Assembly (NCBI GenBank): GCA_017428545.1
Contig: JAFRQR010000017.1
Location: 62,001 to 126,000, forward strand
Reading direction: 5' to 3'
Origin: Clostridiales bacterium
GTDB lineage: Bacteria > Bacillota > Clostridia > Saccharofermentanales > Saccharofermentanaceae
DNA: 64,000 nucleotides
In this document: piece after piece, positions 27,501 through 35,216 of the stretch
Layout of the letters: every line of letters starts with the position of its first letter
How positions within the stretch are numbered: position 1 is the stretch's first letter
The notes under the pieces: generated by a model
What the model was told of the DNA's origin: nothing
Database searches by the model: none
Seen by the model: the letters and a program-made list of their open reading frames with translations, nothing else
Position numbers and translations under genes: made by a program

Positions 27501-27618
27501 GATCCGTGTCGGATACTTCCGGCACTATACCCTTTCTGATCTTACCGAGAAAGCTTACCGGATCATAGGCGATTTGGAACTGACCGAAGAACAAAAATCG
27601 CAGTACGGAATCAGTTAA
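24526..27618 (+). CDS. TIR domain protein with transmembrane helix and beta-propeller
   Basis: A 1030-residue protein. Residues about 4-175 form a TIR domain: YNAFISYRH at the N-terminus, IFRDKDELP as the BB-loop region, DFLIVICSKS, and CESEWVKREIEYF in which Glu93 occupies the place of the catalytic Glu of TIR NADases. One transmembrane helix follows (about 190-210). Then comes the ALxALP-type segment (IEAIQLALAALP) common in bacterial TIR-WD40 proteins, and about 700 residues of irregular beta-propeller-like repeats (MALSPERTSFTVSE, ALSPDGNKIAF). The predicted layout puts TIR inside the cell and the propeller outside, which suggests sensing of an outside ligand. NAD cleavage and a defence role are inference. 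The 3' end overlaps the convergent DHH gene by 8 nt. Confidence 0.82.
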   Translation: MIDHYNAFISYRHAPLDIKVAEHIHSKLEHFHIPAKIRKKTGMKRIQRIFRDKDELPITSDLSDTISHALMHSDFLIVICSKSTCESEWVKREIEYFLQTHSRDHILAVLAEGEPYEVLPEQLLKEEVKILNPDGTTSTYLHEKEPLCCEYRQSFRKADKDELPRLAAALIGCSYDELMNRRRAYQMQRITALGLTLTALAVGFSGFLIWSRMKIQKNYRDSLRNQSKYLAYESEKLLSEEKRIEAIQLALAALPTDDNDRPVTSEAIRALTDSTLAYQPLSGNTIQSVWNYQTSTRIERMALSPERTSFTVSESTQTVTTWDTKTHEVIFEKAFSGKTVFALNYIGDEDLLVTTDKTVYMIDLNKSKVTWEYSLPDLSNFNTYGPLFPEDRSSIYLPSSGRIILHFSMDGQLMEQYELPLMIDDKVATFSNYALSPDGNKIAFHLNSDSNYIGVFTFADKSIQRTEIAGPDVRELIWADNETVVFVEFDYLSSENLLRDTNIVVQPHTDIVSCVDTSTMTRKWSKEFKYNVNYSFSELLNLPARNAVAYETGDGIVVYSVETGEELGLYMIQQVVVDIDDSDGDGSFIFVTQSGGLGSPLDSISTNTTTISYEFVDKIRQVLIGDGVYVLQDGGSEVLYYDLYVSDSEWTEIDEDVVLSSLYEFYTDDDYLVISSIDSEKKTSRILAYDANDTELLFDIMLPSDGYSGSRILGIYKDKLYVLDHDPDFQVILYEISMKNGELENETILGSSYISLSDYCSMTDNYLTHYVRSDYSSDFQICLLDLKTGKEELFDMPESDLFPRSAPKYYPEYKVIHFSTETEDYMLDVTDESYIDFDVPGDWSMTFVVEHDSKGERWILSDSSRVIVFNSEGRQEMQLECNGLSAIGATFLREGKSDEQILVVFDDGSLYRYDAKDGSFLGKSEVETYYNSMVRAKFRVFEDQNLIYIQTGEITDIVDMNEWIELGVVWNSMGYHAPTDRFLSFSFKSMKEIRVGYFRHYTLSDLTEKAYRIIGDLELTEEQKSQYGIS

Positions 27619-29101
27619 CTGATTTAGCTTCCTGATAAAGAAGCGGGAACAGGTGCTTCTTTATAACGTAGATATCGTGTTCATCTTCCGAACGGACTGC
27701 GATATAATCGCCGACATTTCCAAGATAGTATTTTTCTTCATCCCACAAGGTGAAGATCTTTACGCTACGCTCCAAGGGCTTGGCGTAGATCAGACCGCCT
27801 CCGTGGCTGATCATGGCCTGGGCATAAGACATAACGTCAGTCTTTTGTCCGGTCGCGAGGCTCTTGATGCTCGGGGCATATTCAAATGTCTTCGAATACG
27901 GACGGTTAAGAGACATATATCTTGCGAAAAGCTTTTCGCGGTTCGTCGGATATACTTCGCCTTCGATACCGATCATGAGGTAACTGTCTTCTTCCACGGA
28001 AACGACAACGTCGCCTTCGAGAGTACGGATCTCGACCTGTGTCTTTGGCGGGAAGATATCTGCCAGGTGCACGGCACCGACTTCCTGAGGCCGTTTCTCA
28101 TAAAGCAGCATATCGGAAGTATCCAGGACCGTATCCTTGGTATAAAGGATCGTAAACATTTCAAAGTATTTCTTCATGCGCTCTTTAAGAAGTGCAGAAG
28201 GATCCATATCCAGTTTTTCCGGACGAAGAGAACCGCCGGCTTTGTACATGTGTCCGCCGCCTCCTCCGACACCTTCTGCCAGGAAGGCCGCAAGTTCATT
28301 GGCATGGACTTCCTTGGTGCAGGAACGGACGGAGAATTTTACTTCATACGGGCTTACATAATAGGCCAGGCATACGTCGACTTTATCGGTCTCCAGAGAA
28401 AAATCACTGATGACGCCCAGGATATTCGGATCGCAGGGCTCAGATCTTAAGATCAGATAGTTGTGGTCTTCATAGAACTCATATTCAAAGATCGTCTTTC
28501 CGGTGATCTTTAATTCGGTAAGAGAGATATTTGCGTTGCTCATACGCGTGATCAGGCTTCTCTGGATGACCAGGGAATCCAGCATATCACGGTCGAGCGG
28601 GTGGGATACTTCGGAAAGACGGTTGGTATCCGAGAAAAGACCATAGTAGAGGGCAGTGGAGAGGTTCCTCTCATCAGAAAAATCAAGACCTTCATTTCGG
28701 ATCAGGTTCCATACGACTGTGGCACAGCTGCCGATGTTGCTCTTTACTTCTGCATATTCAGGAAGAGCTACGGTCACCTGATGATGATCGATGATCGCGA
28801 TATTCTGCGCCTTTGTCGTTGTGACATTTCTCTGACCGTACTGGCAGTCGACGGTGATCAGAAGCTGCGGATTGTCATCAAAGTCCGGTTCATAAGTGAT
28901 CGGGATAGAAAGCTCTTCGAGCATGATCTTGAGATTGCTTTTCTGGATCTTATTGTTTCCCCGATAGATGAAACGGACTTTTTTCTGTTTCTTCGTGAAG
29001 TACCAATGCAGCGCGGCTCCGCTGGCAAGGGCATCTGCGTCCGGGTTATCATGACATTGGATCACAATATCATCGAATTTAAGAAGTTCCGAAAGTCTCA
29101 T
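27611..29101 (-). CDS. DHH/DHHA1 phosphoesterase (NrnA-like) with duplicated C-terminal module
   Basis: A 496-residue protein. The DHH domain has HDNPDADALASG (17-28), VDCQ (85-88) and IIDHH (103-107); the DHHA1 domain ends in GGGGGHMYKAGG (279-290). This core resembles NrnA oligoribonuclease / pAp phosphatase, which in other Firmicutes also degrades pApA from c-di-AMP. Family members are usually 310-340 residues. Here about 175 residues follow with two related beta modules (about 355-395 and 446-489), each containing a TL, a DY and an LFxxxY pattern. Ribosome site AGGAGCATGCC precedes the start. It is convergent with the TIR gene. Confidence 0.82.
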   Translation of the reverse strand: MRLSELLKFDDIVIQCHDNPDADALASGAALHWYFTKKQKKVRFIYRGNNKIQKSNLKIMLEELSIPITYEPDFDDNPQLLITVDCQYGQRNVTTTKAQNIAIIDHHQVTVALPEYAEVKSNIGSCATVVWNLIRNEGLDFSDERNLSTALYYGLFSDTNRLSEVSHPLDRDMLDSLVIQRSLITRMSNANISLTELKITGKTIFEYEFYEDHNYLILRSEPCDPNILGVISDFSLETDKVDVCLAYYVSPYEVKFSVRSCTKEVHANELAAFLAEGVGGGGGHMYKAGGSLRPEKLDMDPSALLKERMKKYFEMFTILYTKDTVLDTSDMLLYEKRPQEVGAVHLADIFPPKTQVEIRTLEGDVVVSVEEDSYLMIGIEGEVYPTNREKLFARYMSLNRPYSKTFEYAPSIKSLATGQKTDVMSYAQAMISHGGGLIYAKPLERSVKIFTLWDEEKYYLGNVGDYIAVRSEDEHDIYVIKKHLFPLLYQEAKSVN

Positions 29102-29189
29102 AAGGCATGCTCCTGTTTCGTCTTTTCCTATTTATTCTACCATTCTCTAAACATAAATGAAACGTGATAAATTAAGAGAAAAATCGTGC

Positions 29190-29218
29190 TTGACACCATC
29201 AGAGTTTATAAGTATACT
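29190..29218 (+). promoter_or_regulatory. Promoter of tRNA-Leu
   Basis: Perfect TTGACA (29190-29195), 17 nt, TATACT (29213-29218), 19 nt before the tRNA. Confidence 0.88.
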
Positions 29219-29237
29219 TATTCATGCTTTAAGCCAT

Positions 29238-29320
29238 GCGGCGGTGGCGGAATTGGCAGACGCGCACGTTTGAGGGGCGTGTGGGCGACCATACGGGTTC
29301 AAGTCCCGTTCGCCGCACCA
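29238..29320 (+). tRNA. tRNA-Leu (anticodon GAG)
   Basis: 83 nt with CCA encoded. Acceptor GCGGCGG pairs with TCGCCGC, D stem GCG/CGC, anticodon stem CACGT/GCGTG around loop TTGAGGG (anticodon GAG at 29272-29274), long class II variable arm with a TGG/CCA stem, and T arm ACGGG-TTCAAGT-CCCGT. Decodes CUU/CUC leucine codons. Confidence 0.97.
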
Positions 29321-29353
29321 GGATCCGGAAAGTGATTTCCGGATCCTTTTTTT
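29321..29353 (+). terminator. Terminator of tRNA-Leu
   Basis: Perfect 11-bp stem GGATCCGGAAA (29321-29331) / TTTCCGGATCC (29336-29346) with GTGA loop and seven T residues, directly after the CCA end. Confidence 0.96.
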
Positions 29354-29393
29354 ATTCTCGAAAACCGCTTGTTAGGATAATTTGAGCGGATCA

Positions 29394-29422
29394 TTGAAGT
29401 TTCCGGTAAATATGTATATAAT
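29394..29422 (+). promoter_or_regulatory. Promoter of the lipoprotein gene
   Basis: TTGAAG (29394-29399), 17 nt, perfect TATAAT (29417-29422), about 50 nt before the start codon. Confidence 0.7.
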
Positions 29423-29471
29423 AGTTTGTTGTGGAAAAGAAACTGTTTATTTTCTATAAGGAGGATAAGAC

Positions 29472-30605
29472 ATGAAATTGAATGTTAAGAAAATTGCCTG
29501 TATGGCTCTTTCTTTTTCTATGATTGCTTCTTTGGCTGCATGCAGCAAGAAGGATGATAAGAAGAAGGATGATGACGGTGAATCAACAGGTTGCGTTGCT
29601 GCCACAGAGACACTTATGGATGCCGTAGTCTCTCTTAATGCCAAGAAGATCAAGAAGCTTGAGAAAGAACTTGGTGTTGACGGTGATGCCGTAGCTGATC
29701 TGCAAGCGATTGCCGATAATGAGTTTATCGCAGCCGTAATGGAGAAGGCTTCTTTTGAGATCGATGAGGATAACGTCAAGGAAAAGAAGAAGACGGCTTC
29801 TGTTGATGTAACAGTTACTCTGCCGGATTATGAGGAAGCTTACGATGAAGCAGGTGACGACATCGACGATTTTAAGGATGCGATCGATTCCCAGAAGGAA
29901 AAGAAGTATCAGACAGTTGATGTAACTGTTAAGTTCGACGTGGAAGACGAAGAGTACACGCTTTCCAATTTTTCTGATGTTTGCGAGGCTATCTACGCTG
30001 ACATGATCGCAACTCTGGATGTTGATATCGATGTTAAGCCGACAGATACAGAGCCGGTTGTTGTGCCGACAGATACAGAACCGACTGACACAGAGCCCAC
30101 AGACACACAGCCGACAGATACAACACCTGCTCCTACTACAGATGATACAACATCTTCTACGACTGCCGGAGCGAAGGGCTCTCTGAGACCTGTACCGGGT
30201 AAGAAGATCGATCTGACACAGGATGCTTTTACTGCAGCTGTTGCAAACGCTGACCCGGATGCTGCTGCCGGTGTTATGTTCATGAATCAGGCTACGGATA
30301 TCCAGGGTTACCAGACAGTATGCACAGGTATGGCTTTCTCTAATTCCGGCCTTATCTACACTTATTACGAATTTGACAGCGAAGATTCTGCTAAGGCTTA
30401 TGCCGAGAAGTGCATGGCAGGTATTGAAACGATCGCGGTTTCTTATGAGAAAGAGAGCGATTACAATTACTGCATGTATATGTACGGTGATATGTCTATC
30501 GTAGTTTACCAGTCCGGTGTTTCTATGACGACGATCCTTGCTTCTGAGAATACTGAAGAGATCTGCGAGCAGGTTTGCTCTTTCGCAGAGGGTCTTTTCA
30601 AATAA
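29472..30605 (+). CDS. Lipoprotein with acidic Thr-Pro linker
   Basis: A 377-residue lipoprotein. The signal peptide ends in LAAC with the lipidated Cys24, then a Lys/Asp-rich spacer. Residues about 45-190 form a predicted helical/beta domain (DAVVSLNAKKIKKLEKEL, then DVTVTLPDYEEAYD) similar in style to DUF-type clostridial lipoproteins with a low-confidence NTF2-like look. A repeated PTDTEP linker (about 193-225) leads to a second domain (about 245-377) containing three closely spaced Tyr/Met-rich strands. Function not recognised. AAGGAGG precedes ATG 29472. It is a single-gene unit with its own promoter and terminator. Confidence 0.75.
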   Translation: MKLNVKKIACMALSFSMIASLAACSKKDDKKKDDDGESTGCVAATETLMDAVVSLNAKKIKKLEKELGVDGDAVADLQAIADNEFIAAVMEKASFEIDEDNVKEKKKTASVDVTVTLPDYEEAYDEAGDDIDDFKDAIDSQKEKKYQTVDVTVKFDVEDEEYTLSNFSDVCEAIYADMIATLDVDIDVKPTDTEPVVVPTDTEPTDTEPTDTQPTDTTPAPTTDDTTSSTTAGAKGSLRPVPGKKIDLTQDAFTAAVANADPDAAAGVMFMNQATDIQGYQTVCTGMAFSNSGLIYTYYEFDSEDSAKAYAEKCMAGIETIAVSYEKESDYNYCMYMYGDMSIVVYQSGVSMTTILASENTEEICEQVCSFAEGLFK

Positions 30606-30628
30606 TCTGAATAAAAACGGATTTACAG

Positions 30629-30660
30629 AGAGCTGTCTCGTATGAGGCAGCTCTTTTTGT
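30629..30660 (+). terminator. Terminator of the lipoprotein gene
   Basis: AGAGCTGTCTC (30629-30639) / GAGGCAGCTCT (30644-30654), one G-U pair, GTAT loop, then TTTTGTTT. Confidence 0.9.
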
Positions 30661-30720
30661 TTGTAAAAGATATAAGGTATACTGGTTTTAGTAATGATTA
30701 GTAAGACAGGGAGATCTTCT

Positions 30721-31503
30721 ATGAAAGTAACCGTTCTTTCTGAAAATACCGGCACAAAGGGCCTGATCACCGAGCATGGGCTGAGCCTTTATATCGAGAC
30801 GGACCGGCATAAGATCCTTTTTGACTTCGGTTCGAGTGATGCCTTTTACAAAAATGCAGAGAAACTCGGGATCGATCTCGGGCTGGTCGATATCGCATTT
30901 CTTTCGCACGGTCATTATGATCACGGCGGCGGACTCGAAAAGTTCCTGGAGATCAATAAGATCGCTTATGTATACATGAATGAACTTGCCTTTGAACCTC
31001 ACTACAACGGCAGAAACCAGTATATCGGTCTGGATCCGTCTATGGACGGGCACCCCAGATATATCAAGGTGAGAGGAAATGCTGATATCGATGATGAGCT
31101 TTCTTTTGTAAGCATCAAGGATCTCAAGACTCCGATCGATACGCACGGCCAGAAGGTCAAACGCGGTAAATACATGGAAAAAGAGAAGTATGAACACGAG
31201 ATGTATCTTCTGATCCACGACGGATTTAAAGACTATCTTATCAGCGGATGCGCCCATAGAGGCATAATCAATCTTGTTTACGCGATGCGTTTCCGCTCCT
31301 TTGTCGGAGGCCTTCATACGATGGGGTACGACGAAGTGTGTGATGAAGAGATCCTTCTTGATACGGCAAAAGCACTTAAGGACTCAAACGCAGAGTACTA
31401 TACCTGCCACTGTACCGGAAAAGAACAGTTCCTTTTCCTTCAAAAAGAAGTAGGAGACAAGATGCATTCGATCTCCTGCGGAGACACAATAGAGATACGA
31501 TAG
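30721..31503 (+). CDS. MBL-fold metallo-hydrolase
   Basis: A 260-residue metallo-beta-lactamase-fold protein with LSHGHYDHGGG (about 62-72, the HxHxDH metal motif), GCAHRG and the later HCTG. These places fit the branch often named after archaeal dihydropterin ribofuranosyl-aminobenzene 5'-phosphate synthase; the real bacterial substrate is unknown. ATG 30721 is used because CAGGGAGA precedes it; the ORF could extend nine codons further upstream without a ribosome site. The transcript ends at the nested hairpin at 31533. Confidence 0.85.
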   Translation: MKVTVLSENTGTKGLITEHGLSLYIETDRHKILFDFGSSDAFYKNAEKLGIDLGLVDIAFLSHGHYDHGGGLEKFLEINKIAYVYMNELAFEPHYNGRNQYIGLDPSMDGHPRYIKVRGNADIDDELSFVSIKDLKTPIDTHGQKVKRGKYMEKEKYEHEMYLLIHDGFKDYLISGCAHRGIINLVYAMRFRSFVGGLHTMGYDEVCDEEILLDTAKALKDSNAEYYTCHCTGKEQFLFLQKEVGDKMHSISCGDTIEIR

Positions 31504-31532
31504 TTTCCCGCGTTTCAATAGAATAGGTAAAG

Positions 31533-31620
31533 AAGAGTGTCAAGGGATATCCGAAACGGCGAGTTTTGCTTTTGCAAACTGTCTGAGCCGAAAAGGATAT
31601 ACCCTTGACACTCTTTATAT
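31533..31620 (+). terminator. Long nested-hairpin terminator
   Basis: AAGAGTGTCAAGGGATATCC (31533-31552) pairs with the segment 31595-31615 over 20 bp with one bulged A. The 42-nt loop has an inner CGGC/GCCG stem and a further hairpin AGTTTTGC/GCAAACT. The loop matches the terminator after mscL. Confidence 0.8.
31557..31590 (+). repeat. Dispersed nested-hairpin core, copy 2
   Basis: CGGC-GAGTTTTGCTTTT then GCAAACTGTCTGA-GCCG. About 32 of 34 aligned bases equal copy 1 (9811-9847, opposite strand). Confidence 0.7.
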
Positions 31621-31648
31621 ATATTTATATGGAAACAAGCGAAAACCC

Positions 31649-31676
31649 TTGCATCTTTATTTATCTCTGTTATCAT
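31649..31676 (+). promoter_or_regulatory. Promoter of the symporter gene
   Basis: TTGCAT (31649-31654), 16 nt, TATCAT (31671-31676). The leader of about 70 nt has no obvious riboswitch. Confidence 0.5.
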
Positions 31677-31755
31677 GGGAATGTAGTTTTTATGCCCTTA
31701 TGGGGCGAAAGTAAATGTAGGGCTGTCAATTCCGGCAGCAGAAGGATGGTAGATT

Positions 31756-33378
31756 ATGGATTCTCTTGATCTCTTGTACGGGATAGTCATTGTCGTGTTC
31801 TTCGCACTGATTATCGGGGTAGGCTTGTACTCAAGAAAAAACACAAAAGACGTTTCTTCTTTTGTACTCGGCGGTAGAAAAGTAGGACCGTGGCTCACGG
31901 CTTTCTCTTTCGGAGCTACGTATTTTTCCGCAGTTATTTTCATCGGTTATGCAGGTAAGTTCGGTTGGGACTTCGGTGTTTCTGCACTTTGGATCGGTCT
32001 TGGCAACGCCTTTATCGGTTCACTGGCAGCCTGGGTCATCCTCGGTAAACGCTGCCGTATCATGACCAAAACTCTAAACACGAATACGATGCCGGACTTT
32101 TTCGGTAAGCGTTATAATTCCAAGGCACTTCGTATCACGGCGGCTCTGATCATCTTCGTATTCATGATCCCTTATTCCGCATCGGTATTTAACGGCCTGT
32201 CTTATCTCTTTACTTCCGCGCTTCGTCTGGACCGTATCAGCAACGGTTACGAGATCTGCATCGTCGTAATGAGTGTTCTTGCTGCCACATATGTAATCCT
32301 CGGCGGTTACATGTCCACAGCGATCAATGACTTTATCCAGGGCACGATCATGATCGTCGGTATCGTAATGACCATCGTCTGCGTCCTGAATTACCATGGC
32401 GGTCTGATGCCGTCCATGACTGAACTGTCTAAGATCCCTGCACAGGGTGGTGCGCAATTCCAGGGTGTATACGCTTCGCTTTTCGGCCCTGAGCCGCTTA
32501 ATCTCCTGGGTGTTGTCATCCTGACATCTCTGGGTACATGGGGTCTTCCGCAGATGGTTCAGAAATTCTATTCCATCAAGGATGACAAGTCTGTTCATAC
32601 AGCCACTGTCGTATCCACGATCTTTGCCGTCATCATCGCCGGCGGTTCTTACTTCATGGGTGGTTTTGCCCGTATCTTTATCACAAATGAAAACGTTGAC
32701 TCGATCAAAACAGCTTCCGGCGGACTGAATATGGATAAGATCATGCCGGTCATCCTTGACACGGCGATCCCGACACTTCTGATCGCGATCCTCGTTGTAC
32801 TTGTTCTTTCGGCTTCCATGTCCACACTGACATCGCTGGTTCTGACATCCAGCTCCACGATCACTCTGGACGTTCTTGCCGATAACGTGATCAAGGATAT
32901 GACAGAGAAGAAGAAGGTCAGCATCATCCGTGTGCTCCTTGCTTTCTTCGTTATCGTTTCCATGGCACTGGCAATTTACTCTTACCGTTCCAATGACGTA
33001 TATATCACGAAACTGATGTCTATCTCCTGGGGCGCTATGGCAGGTTCCTTCCTGGCTCCGTTCCTTTACGGTCTTTTCTGGAAGGGCGTTACAAAAGCAG
33101 CTGTATGGGCATCTTTCATCAGTGGTGTCGGCATTACCGTATCCCACCTGATCCTCAGCAACGGTGCTCTCTTCGGACATAGCTTTAAGTTCCCTACAGG
33201 ACTTCCGATCAATCTCGCTTCTCCGATCAACGCAGGTGCTTTTGCCATGGTATTCGGACTTATCCTCGTACCGGTAGTCTCCTGGATCTCTCCGAAGCTG
33301 GATAAGAAGGTCATCGACGCTGCATTTAAGGATATGCCGAAAGACATCCCGGCGAGAATTGATGATATTAAAGACTAA
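31756..33378 (+). CDS. Sodium:solute symporter (SSS family)
   Basis: A 540-residue multi-pass transporter with about 13 hydrophobic segments. Family features include the first helix ending GLYSRKN, FVLGGRKVGPW, SFGATYFSAV and TLGTWGLPQMVQKFYSI-like sequence near the middle. SSS proteins use the sodium gradient to take up small organic solutes such as proline, pantothenate, sugars or carboxylates. The substrate is not readable. Proximity to iorAB, 67 nt downstream, makes an amino acid or 2-oxoacid plausible, which is inference only. Confidence 0.88.
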   Translation: MDSLDLLYGIVIVVFFALIIGVGLYSRKNTKDVSSFVLGGRKVGPWLTAFSFGATYFSAVIFIGYAGKFGWDFGVSALWIGLGNAFIGSLAAWVILGKRCRIMTKTLNTNTMPDFFGKRYNSKALRITAALIIFVFMIPYSASVFNGLSYLFTSALRLDRISNGYEICIVVMSVLAATYVILGGYMSTAINDFIQGTIMIVGIVMTIVCVLNYHGGLMPSMTELSKIPAQGGAQFQGVYASLFGPEPLNLLGVVILTSLGTWGLPQMVQKFYSIKDDKSVHTATVVSTIFAVIIAGGSYFMGGFARIFITNENVDSIKTASGGLNMDKIMPVILDTAIPTLLIAILVVLVLSASMSTLTSLVLTSSSTITLDVLADNVIKDMTEKKKVSIIRVLLAFFVIVSMALAIYSYRSNDVYITKLMSISWGAMAGSFLAPFLYGLFWKGVTKAAVWASFISGVGITVSHLILSNGALFGHSFKFPTGLPINLASPINAGAFAMVFGLILVPVVSWISPKLDKKVIDAAFKDMPKDIPARIDDIKD

Positions 33379-33385
33379 ATCGTGA

Positions 33386-33419
33386 TACAATAGACGGGTG
33401 CTAATTCTAGTGAACACTA
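33386..33419 (+). promoter_or_regulatory. Control region of iorAB
   Basis: TACAAT (33386-33391) may be a -10, and TAGTG-AA-CACTA (33408-33419) is a perfect 5-bp dyad just downstream, in operator position. Both lie in the 67-nt gap after the symporter gene. The -35 would be inside the symporter gene and is not convincing. Confidence 0.35.
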
Positions 33420-33445
33420 ACTGAATATAAGTGAGGTATGAAGAA

Positions 33446-35215
33446 GTGAAACAGATCATGTTAGGTAATGAAGCTGTTGCACGCGGTGCCTATGAAGCAG
33501 GAGTGAAGGTAGTATCTTCCTATCCGGGTACCCCGAGCACAGAAATCACTGAGACGATCGCCACCTACGACCGCATTTACTGCGAGTGGGCGACGAACGA
33601 GAAGGTAGCATCCGAGGTAGCGATCGGAGCCAGCATCCGCGGCGCACGTGCGATGACATGCATGAAGCATGTCGGTATGAACGTAGCTGCCGACCCGATG
33701 TTTACAGCCGCTTATGAGGGAGTTAACGGCGGTCTGGTATTTGTCGTCGCAGATGACCCGGGCATGCACAGTTCCCAGGATGAGCAGGACAGCAGAAACT
33801 ACGGCCGTGCTGCAAAACTTATGATCCTGGAGCCTTCTGACAGCCAGGAGTGCAAGGACTTCGCCAAGATGGCATTTGACCTTTCCGAGAAGTTCGATAC
33901 TCCGGTCATTCTCAGAATGCATACCCGTGTCTCGCATTCCAGATCTCTGGTAGAGCTTTCCGATCCGAAGGACATCGTCGTACGTCCTTATGAGAAGAAT
34001 GTAAATAAGTATGTCATGATGCCGGCTATGGCGATCAAGCGCCACGTCGTCGTGGAGCAGAGAACACTGGATATTGCCAAGGCTTCTAATGAGGAGTTCC
34101 TCGGCATGGGCATCCACAAGATCGAGATGAACGATACAAAACTCGGTATCATCACGGCGGGTGCTTCTTACCAGTATGTAAAAGAAGGCGTTCCGACAGC
34201 ATCCGTTCTGAAGCTCGGCTGTGTATGGCCGCTTCCGATGGATCTGATCCGCGATTTCGCATCCAAGGTCGACCGTCTGGTCGTCGTTGAAGAACTCGAT
34301 CCTTTTATGGAGACAGAGATCAAGGCGGCAGGCATCGCATGTGAGGGTAAAGACCTTTTCACACTGCAGGGTGAATACAGCGCCAGAATGATCCGTTCCG
34401 TGCTTTCTTCCGAAGCTCTTCCGGAAAAAGCACTGGACCTCGACAAGCTTCCGAAGGCTCCGGGCCGTCCGCCGCTTCTTTGCGCAGGATGTCCGCATAA
34501 GGGCATGTTCCTTGCTCTGAACAGAGCGAAGGTCCAGGTCATGGGCGATATCGGATGCTATACGCTCGGTACACTTCCGCCGACAGCCGCTATGGACGTT
34601 TCCGTCTGCATGGGCGCTTCGGTCGGTATGGCTCACGGTTTTGACAAGGCAAGTGACGGAGAAGACAGCAAGAAGACAGTTGCCGTTATCGGTGACTCCA
34701 CATTCCTGCATTCCGGTATCACGAACCTGATCAACGCGGTATATAACCAGAGTGCAATTACTGTTATGATCCTCGATAACTCGATCACGGGTATGACGGG
34801 ACATCAGCAGAATCCTGCTTCCGGTAAGAATATCCGCCTTCAGCCGGCTCCGGCGATCGATCTGGAGACTTTGTGCAGAAGCGTCGGTGTCACTTCCGTA
34901 AGAACAGTCGATCCGGTAGATACTTTTGAAGTAGAAAAGATCGTAAAAGAAGAGATCGCCAAGGATTGCGTTTCCGTTATCATCGTACGCCGTCCGTGTG
35001 CGCTGATCCCGACAGGCAAAAAGCCGAAGGGAGTTTCGATCGAACTTAACGAGGAAGCCTGCAAGAAGTGCGGTGCATGCTCACGTATCATGTGCCCGGC
35101 ACTCGTAGCCGGTCCGGACAAGAAGCCGGTCATCGATCCGGAGGCCTGCAATGCCTGCGGTCTTTGCATCAACATGTGTAAGTTCGATGCACTTTCCAAG
35201 AAGGAGGAAGCATAA
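33446..35215 (+). CDS. iorA: Indolepyruvate:ferredoxin oxidoreductase alpha subunit
   Basis: A 589-residue enzyme that oxidises aryl pyruvates from Trp, Phe and Tyr to aryl-acetyl-CoA, reducing ferredoxin. The N-terminal GNEAVARGAYEAGVKVVSSYPGTPSTEI region, the TPP domain (CAGCPHKG, IGDIGCYTLG, GDSTFLHSGITNL) and two C-terminal 4Fe-4S motifs (CKKCGACSRIMCP and CNACGLCINMC) are all present. GTG 33446 with GTGAGG 9 nt upstream matches the usual MKQI... family start better than GTG 33431. It is followed 2 nt later by iorB. Confidence 0.95.
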   Translation: MKQIMLGNEAVARGAYEAGVKVVSSYPGTPSTEITETIATYDRIYCEWATNEKVASEVAIGASIRGARAMTCMKHVGMNVAADPMFTAAYEGVNGGLVFVVADDPGMHSSQDEQDSRNYGRAAKLMILEPSDSQECKDFAKMAFDLSEKFDTPVILRMHTRVSHSRSLVELSDPKDIVVRPYEKNVNKYVMMPAMAIKRHVVVEQRTLDIAKASNEEFLGMGIHKIEMNDTKLGIITAGASYQYVKEGVPTASVLKLGCVWPLPMDLIRDFASKVDRLVVVEELDPFMETEIKAAGIACEGKDLFTLQGEYSARMIRSVLSSEALPEKALDLDKLPKAPGRPPLLCAGCPHKGMFLALNRAKVQVMGDIGCYTLGTLPPTAAMDVSVCMGASVGMAHGFDKASDGEDSKKTVAVIGDSTFLHSGITNLINAVYNQSAITVMILDNSITGMTGHQQNPASGKNIRLQPAPAIDLETLCRSVGVTSVRTVDPVDTFEVEKIVKEEIAKDCVSVIIVRRPCALIPTGKKPKGVSIELNEEACKKCGACSRIMCPALVAGPDKKPVIDPEACNACGLCINMCKFDALSKKEEA

Positions 35216-35216
35216 T

